Below the pieces are notes generated by a model. It had not been told where the DNA came from and did no database searches. It saw only the letters and a list, made by a program, of their open reading frames with translations. Below are positions 25,625 through 33,399 of a stretch of DNA of 64,000 nt, in pieces (position 1 is the stretch's first letter; the number at the start of each line of letters is the position of its first letter). A program made the translations under genes and the position numbers. Source of the stretch: Metabacillus lacus (GTDB lineage Bacteria > Bacillota > Bacilli > Bacillales > Bacillaceae); contig NZ_WKKI01000003.1 of assembly GCF_009674805.1 (NCBI RefSeq), forward strand, positions 62,001 to 126,000, written 5' to 3'.

Positions 25625-26794
25625 TTATTTAAGTTCTCTTGCTCCGTCCCCGACTGCTACCACGTAAAATTCAGCTTTCAGTCCGGTTTTTTCAAAATAC
25701 GTTTTGCCTGCATTTTCTATGAAAGTATCAATAAACTCATTTTTCACAATGCTGACTGTACAGCCTCCAAATCCTGCTCCGGTCATACGGGAGCCGATTG
25801 TGCCTTCTTCATCCCAGGCTGCTTCCACCAGAGCGTCAAGCTCAGCTCCTGTCACTTCGTAGTCATCTCTAAGGGAGATGTGCGACTGATTCATCAGGCT
25901 TCCGAACGCCTCGATATCTCCAGCGCCTAATTCTTTCACTGCCTGAAGAGTGCGGTGGTTTTCTTCAACTGCATGCTTTGCACGTTTGCGGTCTGTTTTA
26001 TTTGAGATTAGGTGTGCATGCTTTGCAAACTCTTCCGGACTTAATTCGCCAAGAGAAGTGATTTCCAGCTCCTTCTGCAAATCTTTCAGTGCTCTTTCGC
26101 ATTCGCTTCTGCGTTCATTATATTTCGAGTCCGCAAGAGCTCTGCGTTTATTTGTATTTGCAATTATGAGAGAAGCGTCATTCAGCTTCAACGGGCTGTA
26201 TTGATAGTCGAGCGTTTGACAGTTTAACAGAACGGCGCTCTCCATTTTCCCCATCCCGATGGCAAACTGATCCATAATGCCGCAGCTGACACCAATAAAG
26301 CTGTTTTCTGCATGCTGGCTCATTTTGACCAGCTCCAGCATATCGTATGAAAGGCTGAAAAGTTCGTTCATCATTACTGCAGTAGCGAGTTCAATTGAAG
26401 CAGAAGAAGACAAGCCTGCGCCATTTGGGATGTTGCCGAAGTATAAAATGTCTAAACCGCTCGGAATCGTTAACCCTCTATCCAAGAATTCTTTGATTAC
26501 ACCTTTAGGGTAATTCACCCAGTCGTGGCTCTTCTCATATTCAACCGTCTTGCTGTCAATCTCAATCATACCCAATTCTTTGAAGTTCAGGGAATAAAAA
26601 CGTAAATTACGGTCTTCCCGAATTCTTGCTACAGCATATGTGCCAACACTAAGAGCACATGGAAAAACATGGCCGCCATTGTAATCGGTATGTTCACCTA
26701 TTAAATTAACTCTTCCTGGGGCAAAAAAGATTCTCGGATTGCTCCCTTCCCCGAACACTTCGTTAAATTGATTAATTAACTGATTCTGCAACAC
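25625..26794 (-). CDS. galK: Galactokinase
   Basis: A 389-residue GHMP kinase phosphorylating galactose at C1. Signature [20 protein letters not shown] (residues about 27-46), ATP-binding [15 protein letters not shown], and the C-terminal [14 protein letters not shown]. It is the first gene of the operon, divergent from the AraC-type regulator gene with a 245-base gap containing a cre-like site close to the start. Confidence 0.97.
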   Translation of the reverse strand: MLQNQLINQFNEVFGEGSNPRIFFAPGRVNLIGEHTDYNGGHVFPCALSVGTYAVARIREDRNLRFYSLNFKELGMIEIDSKTVEYEKSHDWVNYPKGVIKEFLDRGLTIPSGLDILYFGNIPNGAGLSSSASIELATAVMMNELFSLSYDMLELVKMSQHAENSFIGVSCGIMDQFAIGMGKMESAVLLNCQTLDYQYSPLKLNDASLIIANTNKRRALADSKYNERRSECERALKDLQKELEITSLGELSPEEFAKHAHLISNKTDRKRAKHAVEENHRTLQAVKELGAGDIEAFGSLMNQSHISLRDDYEVTGAELDALVEAAWDEEGTIGSRMTGAGFGGCTVSIVKNEFIDTFIENAGKTYFEKTGLKAEFYVVAVGDGARELK

Positions 26795-26840
26795 CTAATC
26801 ACCTTCTATTAAAATCTATTTTTTTAGATAATCATTTTCT

Positions 26841-26854
26841 TGAAAACGCATCCA
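26841..26854. promoter_or_regulatory. cre-like site upstream of galK
   Basis: TGAAAACGCATCCA against the CcpA consensus TGWAANCGNTNWCA: two mismatches. It lies 47 bases upstream of galK. Confidence 0.4.
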
Positions 26855-27039
26855 ATACTACTTCTATTGTAGAACCGTTTTTAAAAGATTACAATGGTAA
26901 AATCAGCAGAGCAAAAGTATACTTTTTTGCTCTTTCGTATTTTTGCACTAAGTGAGTTCATTCTATATAATTTTATATGTATAAATCTCAGTGCTGCTTT
27001 TCAGCCTGTGATAATTGAATTTTAGAAAAAGGTGATTTT

Positions 27040-27939
27040 TTGCTATCCGACAAGTCTAAGCCCGCATCTGTAGCATTCAGGTTCATGGATAAACACATCA
27101 ATGACATTGCCCAGCTTTGGTCTGTCGGCTGGGATAAACAAACCTCCTCTGTTTATAACTGGAGCGGAACAAAGCGAAAGGATACTGGGAAATACATTCT
27201 GCAGTACACCCTTTCTGGAAGAGGAACTATTGAAATTGACGGCCGGCATCATGATTTAAATCCCGGCCAGGCTTTTGCGGTCAGCAGTCCGAGCGATTAC
27301 CGTTATTTTCTGCCGAAGAATAGTGACAAGTGGGAGTTTATTTATATTACATTAATAGGCGGAGAAGCTGAGAGATGCTGGCAAACGATGATTGATAAAG
27401 CAGGACATATCATCACCTTTCATCCGGAATCTGCACCGATACGCCTGTTGAAAGAGATATATGACGAGGCTGCCGGGAGGAGAATTACCAATGCATACCA
27501 CGGCTCAAGCCTTGCCTACCGCTTTCTAATGGAGCTCTACCACTATATGGGCAATCTCAATAAACAAATGGATCAGTGGCCCAAGCAAATTGTAAGTGCA
27601 GTTCTTTATGCGAAGCATCACTTTCAGGAAAACATCAGCCCTGACGAGATGGCTCTCGCGGCCGGCCTCTCCCGGTACCACTTTTCAAGATTGTTTAAAA
27701 AAACAACAGGCCTGACCCCCATTCAATATTTGACCAGAATCCGCATTTTAAAGGCGATTGAGCTGCTGCAAATGACCAAATATACTGTGGATGAGGTTGC
27801 CCTCATGTCAGGCTACACCAATGCAAACTATTTAAATAAGGTATTCCGCAAGCATACCGGACTGTCTCCGGGACAAATCCGGACAAGCAAAAAGACCTTC
27901 ACCGAGGAAGATCTTCAGATGTCTCCTATTCATCGTTAA
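27040..27939 (+). CDS. AraC-family transcriptional regulator of the galactose operon
   Basis: 299 residues from TTG 27040 (AAAGGTGA upstream). An N-terminal cupin sugar-sensing domain (about 15-165; LQYTLSGRGTIEIDGRHHDL, NPGQAFAVSSPSDYRYF) is followed by a C-terminal double helix-turn-helix (about 190-285; ISPDEMALAAGLSRYHFSRL then YTVDEVALMSGYTNANYLNK). It resembles activators such as those of raffinose/melibiose or galactoside operons. Divergent position next to galK makes it the likely activator of galK-galE-galT-ganA; the inducer is inferred to be a galactoside. Its last 14 bases overlap the convergent 83-residue gene. Confidence 0.9.
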   Translation: MLSDKSKPASVAFRFMDKHINDIAQLWSVGWDKQTSSVYNWSGTKRKDTGKYILQYTLSGRGTIEIDGRHHDLNPGQAFAVSSPSDYRYFLPKNSDKWEFIYITLIGGEAERCWQTMIDKAGHIITFHPESAPIRLLKEIYDEAAGRRITNAYHGSSLAYRFLMELYHYMGNLNKQMDQWPKQIVSAVLYAKHHFQENISPDEMALAAGLSRYHFSRLFKKTTGLTPIQYLTRIRILKAIELLQMTKYTVDEVALMSGYTNANYLNKVFRKHTGLSPGQIRTSKKTFTEEDLQMSPIHR

Positions 27940-28177
27940 TTTGAATGGTGAATGAGCCTTTTCTATGCATAATGGTCATGCTCGTTCCCTTTACCATGAT
28001 ATTTTCAAGAATATCGCGGCCTGCCTGAAGAGCAAGCTCCATTCTGATCAGTTTTTCCTCTTCCGCTTCAGTCAGACTCTGCCCGCTGACAGATGAAGAA
28101 AACTCAACTATTTTTTCATGCTCGGCAGCAATTTTATCGTACAAATCATCATAAAGATGTTCAATTTCATTTTTCAT
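27926..28177 (-). CDS. Small hypothetical protein, convergent with the AraC gene
   Basis: 83 residues: an acidic helical N-terminal part (NEIEHLYDDLYDKIAAEHEK, then LTEAEEEKLIRMELALQAGR) and a short beta-strand C-terminus (TSMTIMHRKGSFTIQIND). No family recognised; a two-helix hairpin plus strand layout. ATG 28177 lies behind AGGGTGG. It overlaps the 3' end of the AraC gene in the antisense direction. Confidence 0.65.
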   Translation of the reverse strand: MKNEIEHLYDDLYDKIAAEHEKIVEFSSSVSGQSLTEAEEEKLIRMELALQAGRDILENIMVKGTSMTIMHRKGSFTIQINDE

Positions 28178-28343
28178 AGGGACCACCCTGTCTGTTTACG
28201 GTTTTAAGCAACAGGTATTGCTCTTCTCTATTATACAAAGAAAGATGCACAGTTTCTAATCTTCATGTACAGCGGTACATGATAATGAAGTTGAGCGTGC
28301 TTTTCTCACTCCGTTTCCGTAAGTGCAGCTATCCCTAGTCATA

Positions 28344-28378
28344 AAAAAACAGCAGCCACTATACCGGCTACTGTTTTT
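28344..28378 (-). terminator. Terminator of the sugar symporter gene
   Basis: AAACAGCAGCC / GGCTACTGTTT stem (one mismatch) flanked by A- and T-runs; works on the minus strand and perhaps both. Confidence 0.7.
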
Positions 28379-28445
28379 CGTTATTCTTCTGTCAATCTGA
28401 AAACTACATTTTATCAATGAGTTTACACAAAGATTGCAATATTTC

Positions 28446-30035
28446 TTATCTCGCGAATCCTGCCGCTGAGAACATTACATACACAACAATCATTGCCACG
28501 ACTGCAGCAAATCCCATTGGATACAGAAGTTTCCACGGTGTAAGATCGACTGCTTTTTTGTCTTCCAGCACAAAGTCTGTATCCCTCGGCCATAATTTTC
28601 CGATGAGAAGCATCAAACCTGAACAGACGACGAACAGTACGCCCAAGATGTGAAGGAAGTGGACTCCTCCATCCCAGATCAGCTGTGTAACAGCATAAAC
28701 TGAAATGAACAATGCAAGTGAAATTTTCGCTGCTATAGCAGGTACTCTCTTCGTCAGATAACCAACAATCACAATTGTCAGGATTGGCACATTATAAAAG
28801 CCGTTGACAATTTGCAGATATTGAAAGAATCCTTGCGGGACAAACTGAATCAGCGGTGCAACTGTCATTGCAAAAACAGCCAGGAATATCCCCACTATTT
28901 TTCCGTTACGGATTACTTTTGCATCATTTGCTTTGCGATTAATATAAGGCTTGTAAATATTTAAAGCATACAGTGTAACAGTTGAGTTCAGCGCTGAGTT
29001 AAAGGATGACAATATGGCACCGAATAAAACAGCTGCAAACAATCCTACAAGAGGTGTAGGCAGTACATGGTTGACAAGCCGCGGATACGCTTCCATCGGC
29101 TCAAGGCCGGGACCAAAGATGTTAAATGCGATAATTCCAGGGACGATCAAGAATACTGGTCCAAGCAGCTTCAGAAATGCTGCAATAACCAATCCTTTTT
29201 GCCCTTCCCTGAGGTTTTTCGCTGCAAGAGCACGCTGCATAATATGCTGTGCAGTACCCCAATAGAATAGGTTAACAAGAAGCATTCCTGTGAACATCGT
29301 GCTGAATGGAACAGGATCTCTTTCAGTACCAATGGCATTCAGCTTTTCCGGAGACTGTTCAACAATCCTCTGAAAACCATCTGTCATGGAACCGTCTCCA
29401 AGAGCCATCAAGCCTAGAATAGGGATTAATAAACCCCCGAACAGCAAACCGACACCGTTGATAGAGTCGGAGATTGCTACCGCTTTCAATCCACCGAAAA
29501 TGGCATAAATGGAACCAACGATACCGATTGCCCATACCATGATCCAGATAGAAGTGGCATAATCTACACCAAGCATCTCAGGAACGTTGAATAACCCGCT
29601 TAAGACTGTTGCTCCTGAATAAAGAATAGGCGGCAGCAGGTTTAAAATATATCCAAACAAGAAAAGCAGCGTGACAATTTGCTTTGTTGAGCTGTCAAAA
29701 CGTTCTTCAAGAAAGTCGGGAATTGTTGTAATGCCGCCTTTCAGATACCTTGGAAGCAAGAAAAACGCAACAAGCACAAGGGCAATGGCGGAACCAACTT
29801 CCCAGCCCATGACTGACATATTGTCACTGTAGCCCTGGGCATTTAAGCCAACAAGCTGTTCGGTGGAGAGATTTGTAAGCATCAAGGAACCCGCGATCAC
29901 CCAGGCACCAAGGCTTCTTCCTCCAAGGAAGTAACCGTCCTGTGAATCCAGCTTTTCTTTTCTAGTTAGTAAATATGAAACAATCGCAACCAGCCCTGTA
30001 AAAAATAAAAAGGACCCTATGGTCAGCAAACCCAT
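28446..30035 (-). CDS. Sodium/sugar symporter (SSS family, galactose/glucose type)
   Basis: 529 residues with 13-14 transmembrane helices. Solute:sodium symporter hallmarks: GYFLGGRSLGAWVIAGSLML near the N-terminus, LVGLNAQGYS, and the core motif FGGLKAVAISDSINGVGLLF, close to Vibrio SGLT. It probably imports galactose or a related hexose with sodium. ATG 30035 is eight bases after GGAGGG; the in-frame GTG/ATG upstream lie inside the ribosome site. It is near the gal operon and regulator, with cre-like sites upstream, so it is expected to be sugar-induced and glucose-repressed. Confidence 0.9.
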   Translation of the reverse strand: MGLLTIGSFLFFTGLVAIVSYLLTRKEKLDSQDGYFLGGRSLGAWVIAGSLMLTNLSTEQLVGLNAQGYSDNMSVMGWEVGSAIALVLVAFFLLPRYLKGGITTIPDFLEERFDSSTKQIVTLLFLFGYILNLLPPILYSGATVLSGLFNVPEMLGVDYATSIWIMVWAIGIVGSIYAIFGGLKAVAISDSINGVGLLFGGLLIPILGLMALGDGSMTDGFQRIVEQSPEKLNAIGTERDPVPFSTMFTGMLLVNLFYWGTAQHIMQRALAAKNLREGQKGLVIAAFLKLLGPVFLIVPGIIAFNIFGPGLEPMEAYPRLVNHVLPTPLVGLFAAVLFGAILSSFNSALNSTVTLYALNIYKPYINRKANDAKVIRNGKIVGIFLAVFAMTVAPLIQFVPQGFFQYLQIVNGFYNVPILTIVIVGYLTKRVPAIAAKISLALFISVYAVTQLIWDGGVHFLHILGVLFVVCSGLMLLIGKLWPRDTDFVLEDKKAVDLTPWKLLYPMGFAAVVAMIVVYVMFSAAGFAR

Positions 30036-30122
30036 ATCTTGTACCCTCCTCACATGTTCAGCGAATTTTTATTGAATAGTTTATTAAATTAATTAATATA
30101 CTAATCTTTTAAAAATTTAAAC

Positions 30123-30136
30123 TGTAATCGTTTTCT
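30123..30136. promoter_or_regulatory. cre site upstream of the symporter gene
   Basis: TGTAATCGTTTTCT matches the CcpA consensus TGWAANCGNTNWCA at all but the last base. A second palindromic element with GCGC centre (TGAAAGCGCTATTACA on the minus strand) lies just beside it at about 30140-30155. They sit 90-120 bases upstream of the start. The remainder of the 30036-30447 gap is AT-rich and otherwise unremarkable. Confidence 0.6.
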
Positions 30137-30447
30137 AATTGTAATAGCGCTTTCAGGTTTCGTCAACATGGAGAAAATTGCTTTATCGCTATACTTTTTT
30201 GCTTCGTTCCTCTTTCTGGAAAATAATTTCTAGTATCTAACAGCTTTCTTTCCATTTTAAAATTAATTTACACCGCAAAACCTGGGCGGTGCTTGCATAT
30301 TTACGGATCATATCAACCAGCAGCACCCCCCAAAAAGGTGACACCATTATTGAAAATATTTCTTATAATCGTTCAGCAGGATTTTACATTTTTCTTAATT
30401 TTTCTGTTTTACAATTTTCTTATAAAATATTTAGGGGTGTCTACAAC

Positions 30448-30969
30448 GTGAAAAAGATTTTGTTGTCCTTTGTGTTTCTTGCTGCTTTCCTCGTGTTCTC
30501 CCTTCCTGTTCAAGCGGTGCCAAATCAGTTGATCATTATCAACAAAAGCACTAATCAGCTTGCCTACTTTCAAAAAGGAAAGGTTGTTAAAACCTTCAGC
30601 GTTGCCACAGGAAAAACGAAACATGCAACACCGGAAGGAAAATTCAGCATAGCCAATAAAATTAAAAACCGGCCTTATTATAAGGAAAATATCAGGGGCG
30701 GAGATAAGCGAAATCCACTGGGGGACAGATGGCTCGGATTGAAAATAGGACGGACAAACGGCACTACCTACGCCATTCACGGAAATAATAATCCGAATTC
30801 CATCGGCAAATATGTCAGCGCCGGCTGCATCCGCATGCATAATGAAGAAGTCCGCTGGCTCTATAACCAGATCTCAGTCGGTACTCCTGTACTGATCCTG
30901 CGGTCAAAGCAATCTTTTGCAACCATTGCCAAAAATAATGGATACTCAAAGGCAGTGGCAGCCAAGTAA
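30448..30969 (+). CDS. Secreted L,D-transpeptidase (YkuD domain)
   Basis: 173 residues from GTG 30448, which follows TAGGGGTG; the longer frame from 30289 lacks a ribosome site. Signal peptide residues 1-26 (KKILLSFVFLAAFLVFSLPV, then QAVPN). YkuD domain about 27-155 with the catalytic HGNNNPNSIGKYVSAGCIRM: His and Cys of the HxN16SxGC(I/V)R(M) motif are both present. It forms or edits 3-3 peptidoglycan cross-links outside the membrane. There is no LysM domain. A short basic tail (NNGYSKAVAAK) could help wall binding. No terminator before pdxK. Confidence 0.92.
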   Translation: MKKILLSFVFLAAFLVFSLPVQAVPNQLIIINKSTNQLAYFQKGKVVKTFSVATGKTKHATPEGKFSIANKIKNRPYYKENIRGGDKRNPLGDRWLGLKIGRTNGTTYAIHGNNNPNSIGKYVSAGCIRMHNEEVRWLYNQISVGTPVLILRSKQSFATIAKNNGYSKAVAAK

Positions 30970-31000
30970 AGAAAGCATGCCATTTTCCCTTCAGACTTAT

Positions 31001-31038
31001 AATTGATATACTAAAAACAAGATTAATAGATATCAATT
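31001..31038. promoter_or_regulatory. Inverted repeat in the pdxK promoter region
   Basis: AATTGATAT (31001-31009) and ATATCAATT (31030-31038), a perfect 9-bp pair 20 bases apart, just upstream of the pdxK ribosome site. A possible operator; no factor known to me. Confidence 0.4.
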
Positions 31039-31063
31039 GTATGAAACTGGAGGTAATGCAAGC

Positions 31064-31876
31064 ATGACAATGCCTAAAGCACTGACAATTGCAGGTTCAG
31101 ACAGCAGCGGAGGCGCAGGTATACAAGCCGATCTCAAAACTTTCCAGGAGCATGGCGTATACGGGATGACAGCTCTAACTGTTATTGTGGCCATGGACCC
31201 TGAAAATGACTGGCATCATCAGGTTTTCCCCGTTGAAATAGAGACAATTAGAGCACAGCTCGCCACGATTGCCGATGGAATTGGAGCAGACGCCTTAAAA
31301 ACCGGTATGCTGCCTACAGTGGAAATCATTGAGCTGGCTGCACATACAATCAAGAAAATGAACAATCAGCATGTCGTCATTGACCCTGTTATGGTGTGTA
31401 AGGGAGCAGATGAAGTTCTTTATCCTGAGCTGGCTGATGCCCTGCGTGATATCCTGACACCTCTGGCAACAGTTATTACACCAAACTTGTTTGAGGCTGG
31501 CCAGCTGAGCGGCCTTGGAGCAATCACAACTGTAGATCAAATGAAAGAAGCCGCTGCAAAGATTCATGATATTGGTGCAAAAAATGTACTGATTACCGGC
31601 GGAGGCAAGCTTCAGCATCCATATGCGGTAGATGTTCTGTATGATGGGAGACATTTCGACGTGCTTCAAGGAGAGCGCTTTGAAACAAGCTATACCCATG
31701 GAGCTGGCTGCACCTATTCGGCAGCGATTACTGCACAGCTTGCGAAAGGGTTAGATGTAAAACAAAGCATCTTTTCTGCGAAAGAGTTTATTACTGAAGC
31801 AATTCGCCATTCCTTTCAATTAAATAAACATGTCGGCCCTACAAATCATGGAGCTCAGCGGCTGTTCAGCAAATAA
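31064..31876 (+). CDS. pdxK: Pyridoxine/pyridoxal/pyridoxamine kinase
   Basis: A 270-residue ribokinase-superfamily enzyme nearly colinear with B. subtilis PdxK (ThiD-like, formerly YwdB). It phosphorylates B6 vitamers, with possible HMP kinase activity. Motifs: [20 protein letters not shown] at the N-terminus, [22 protein letters not shown], and the anion-hole/catalytic [14 protein letters not shown] 31064 matches the family start and follows GGAGG by ten bases; an ATG at 31037 is not in family context. Confidence 0.95.
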   Translation: MTMPKALTIAGSDSSGGAGIQADLKTFQEHGVYGMTALTVIVAMDPENDWHHQVFPVEIETIRAQLATIADGIGADALKTGMLPTVEIIELAAHTIKKMNNQHVVIDPVMVCKGADEVLYPELADALRDILTPLATVITPNLFEAGQLSGLGAITTVDQMKEAAAKIHDIGAKNVLITGGGKLQHPYAVDVLYDGRHFDVLQGERFETSYTHGAGCTYSAAITAQLAKGLDVKQSIFSAKEFITEAIRHSFQLNKHVGPTNHGAQRLFSK

Positions 31877-31881
31877 GTATA

Positions 31882-31911
31882 AAAAAGTCCCGGTATCTCC
31901 GGGGCTTTTTG
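31882..31911 (+). terminator. pdxK terminator
   Basis: AAAAAGTCCCGG / CCGGGGCTTTTT stem-loop with a T-run. The following 330 bases up to 32245 hold no gene I can support. Confidence 0.88.
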
Positions 31912-32245
31912 CTTGGCTCCTTTCTGGAATTGAGTTCATTTGCCTTGCAGTACCAAAAAAGATTCCGCAGTTGCGGGCATGCTGAGGAACCAAGTTAAGC
32001 TCTTTGATAAATAAGCGTAACATTTTCCCTTATCTTTCAAGTGTCATGAAAATAGCCAAGAATAGCCGTACTTATTTCACCTATTTACCTCAAACAGCAT
32101 GAAATGAAGGGTTTTTTTTAGCATAGCCGGAAAAGATCCCCTTATATTATTTAAAATAAGAAATCTTTTTCATTTAAGCGGAAATGCTTCTCTTATTCTT
32201 TATTAGTTCGCCAAACCATTTCAACCTATAGGAGGGCTTGTACAA

Positions 32246-32332
32246 ATGGACAACATGGACCTGCATCAACATACTTATTCGAAAAAGGAAATTACCAGTC
32301 TGCATGGAATGTATGTAAGACAGTTTCAATGA
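32246..32332 (+). CDS. 28-codon ORF immediately upstream of paiB
   Basis: ATG 32246 is preceded by a strong AGGAGGG (32230-32236) at about nine-base spacing. The frame encodes MDNMDLHQHTYSKKEITSLH GMYVRQFQ and ends TGA at 32332. The paiB ribosome site AAAGGAGA begins right after this stop and paiB starts 12 bases later, so translation of the two is probably coupled. The peptide is polar, His-rich at the start and basic at the end. It is either a real small protein or a leader peptide for paiB. No homologue is known to me. Confidence 0.6.
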   Translation: MDNMDLHQHTYSKKEITSLHGMYVRQFQ

Positions 32333-32344
32333 AAGGAGACAACT

Positions 32345-32965
32345 ATGTATATACCAAAATATTATGCAGTGAAAGATAAGGAGATGGCATTGTCTTTTAT
32401 AAGGAAGCACTCGTTCGGCACCCTCGTTACCGTGCACGAAGGCAGGCCAATAGCTACTCATCTGCCTTTTATGGCAGTAAAGCAAAACAACCGGGATTAT
32501 CTTCTCGGTCATCTGGCTTACGGTAATTCCCAGCGAAAGACATTTCGTAACGGAGAAGCTCTCGCCATGTTTCAAGGCCCTCATGCTTACGTGTCTTCTT
32601 CCTGGTATTCACAGCCCAATGTGCCGACTTGGAATTACCAGGCAGTCCACGTTTACGGAAATTTGCTTCCGCTTCAAGGAGAACAGCTGGAGGAGATGCT
32701 TTCAAACATGATAGATACATATGAAGCAGGACAGAAAGCCCCTATTAGCTGGGAAAGCATTCCTTCTCACATGCTGCAGCAGGATTTGAAAGGAATCATC
32801 GGCTTTCAGCTTGAAATTACTGATATTCAGGCAGCCTTTAAATTGAGCCAGAATAAAAGCACTGAAGATACCCATGCCGTTATAAAGGAACTTCGGGAAT
32901 CAGAAAATTCACAGGACAGACAGGTAGCTGCAGCTATGGAAGAGCTTCAAAATTTAAAAAAATAG
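32345..32965 (+). CDS. paiB: PaiB-type FMN-binding regulator
   Basis: 206 residues of the FMN-binding split-barrel PaiB family. Characteristic MYIPKYYAVKD at the N-terminus, GTLVTVHEGRPIATHLPF, and the highly conserved YVSSSWYSQPNVPTWNYQAV, then LKGIIGFQLEITDIQAAFKL. In B. subtilis, PaiB with PaiA affects protease synthesis and sporulation; here no paiA adjoins it. The start follows AAAGGAGACAACT and the 28-codon ORF precedes it. Its place just upstream of the vpr protease gene is notable but there is no evidence that it controls vpr. Confidence 0.9.
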   Translation: MYIPKYYAVKDKEMALSFIRKHSFGTLVTVHEGRPIATHLPFMAVKQNNRDYLLGHLAYGNSQRKTFRNGEALAMFQGPHAYVSSSWYSQPNVPTWNYQAVHVYGNLLPLQGEQLEEMLSNMIDTYEAGQKAPISWESIPSHMLQQDLKGIIGFQLEITDIQAAFKLSQNKSTEDTHAVIKELRESENSQDRQVAAAMEELQNLKK

Positions 32966-33017
32966 AGAAATAGTCCTCCTTAAGATTCAGGAAGGCTGGA
33001 TCCGTGGCCAGATCAAG

Positions 33018-33209
33018 TTTTCCACAGCTGGTTCATAAATTTGTGCATAAATCATATTTATGCACAAATTTTTAGATATTCACAACTAATCCCCTGTTAT
33101 CCTGCACTTATCCACAAAATTTATCAACATATCCACAGATGATATCCACATTTAGTGTGGGTACATTTGTTCCCTACAAGATATATTCACGTAATCCCCT
33201 CTATACACA
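33018..33209 (+). promoter_or_regulatory. DnaA-box cluster upstream of vpr
   Basis: Six same-orientation matches to TTATNCACA lie in 192 bases: TTTTCCACA (33018), ATATTCACA (33076), TTATCCACA (33108, perfect), ATATCCACA (33129), ATATCCACA (33142) and CTATACACA (33201); the non-perfect ones have one mismatch. From memory, B. subtilis has a DnaA-box cluster at the ywcI-vpr gap, so this looks like the conserved equivalent. The rest of the 32966-33399 gap is the AT-rich vpr promoter region. Confidence 0.7.
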
Positions 33210-33399
33210 GCTCATGTGCATAACTAAAAATCAACCCATTTTACTAGAAGAAAATGAGTCAAATTTATCAAGGGAATTTTTCTAACTAACAGAATATTTA
33301 TAAAGTCACAATATTTTTACTTCGGAGGTGTACTTTTCTTATTCCTTTACTGCAAGAAAGCTTTTATCTACTAACATATTAAAAGGGGAGAAATGACAG

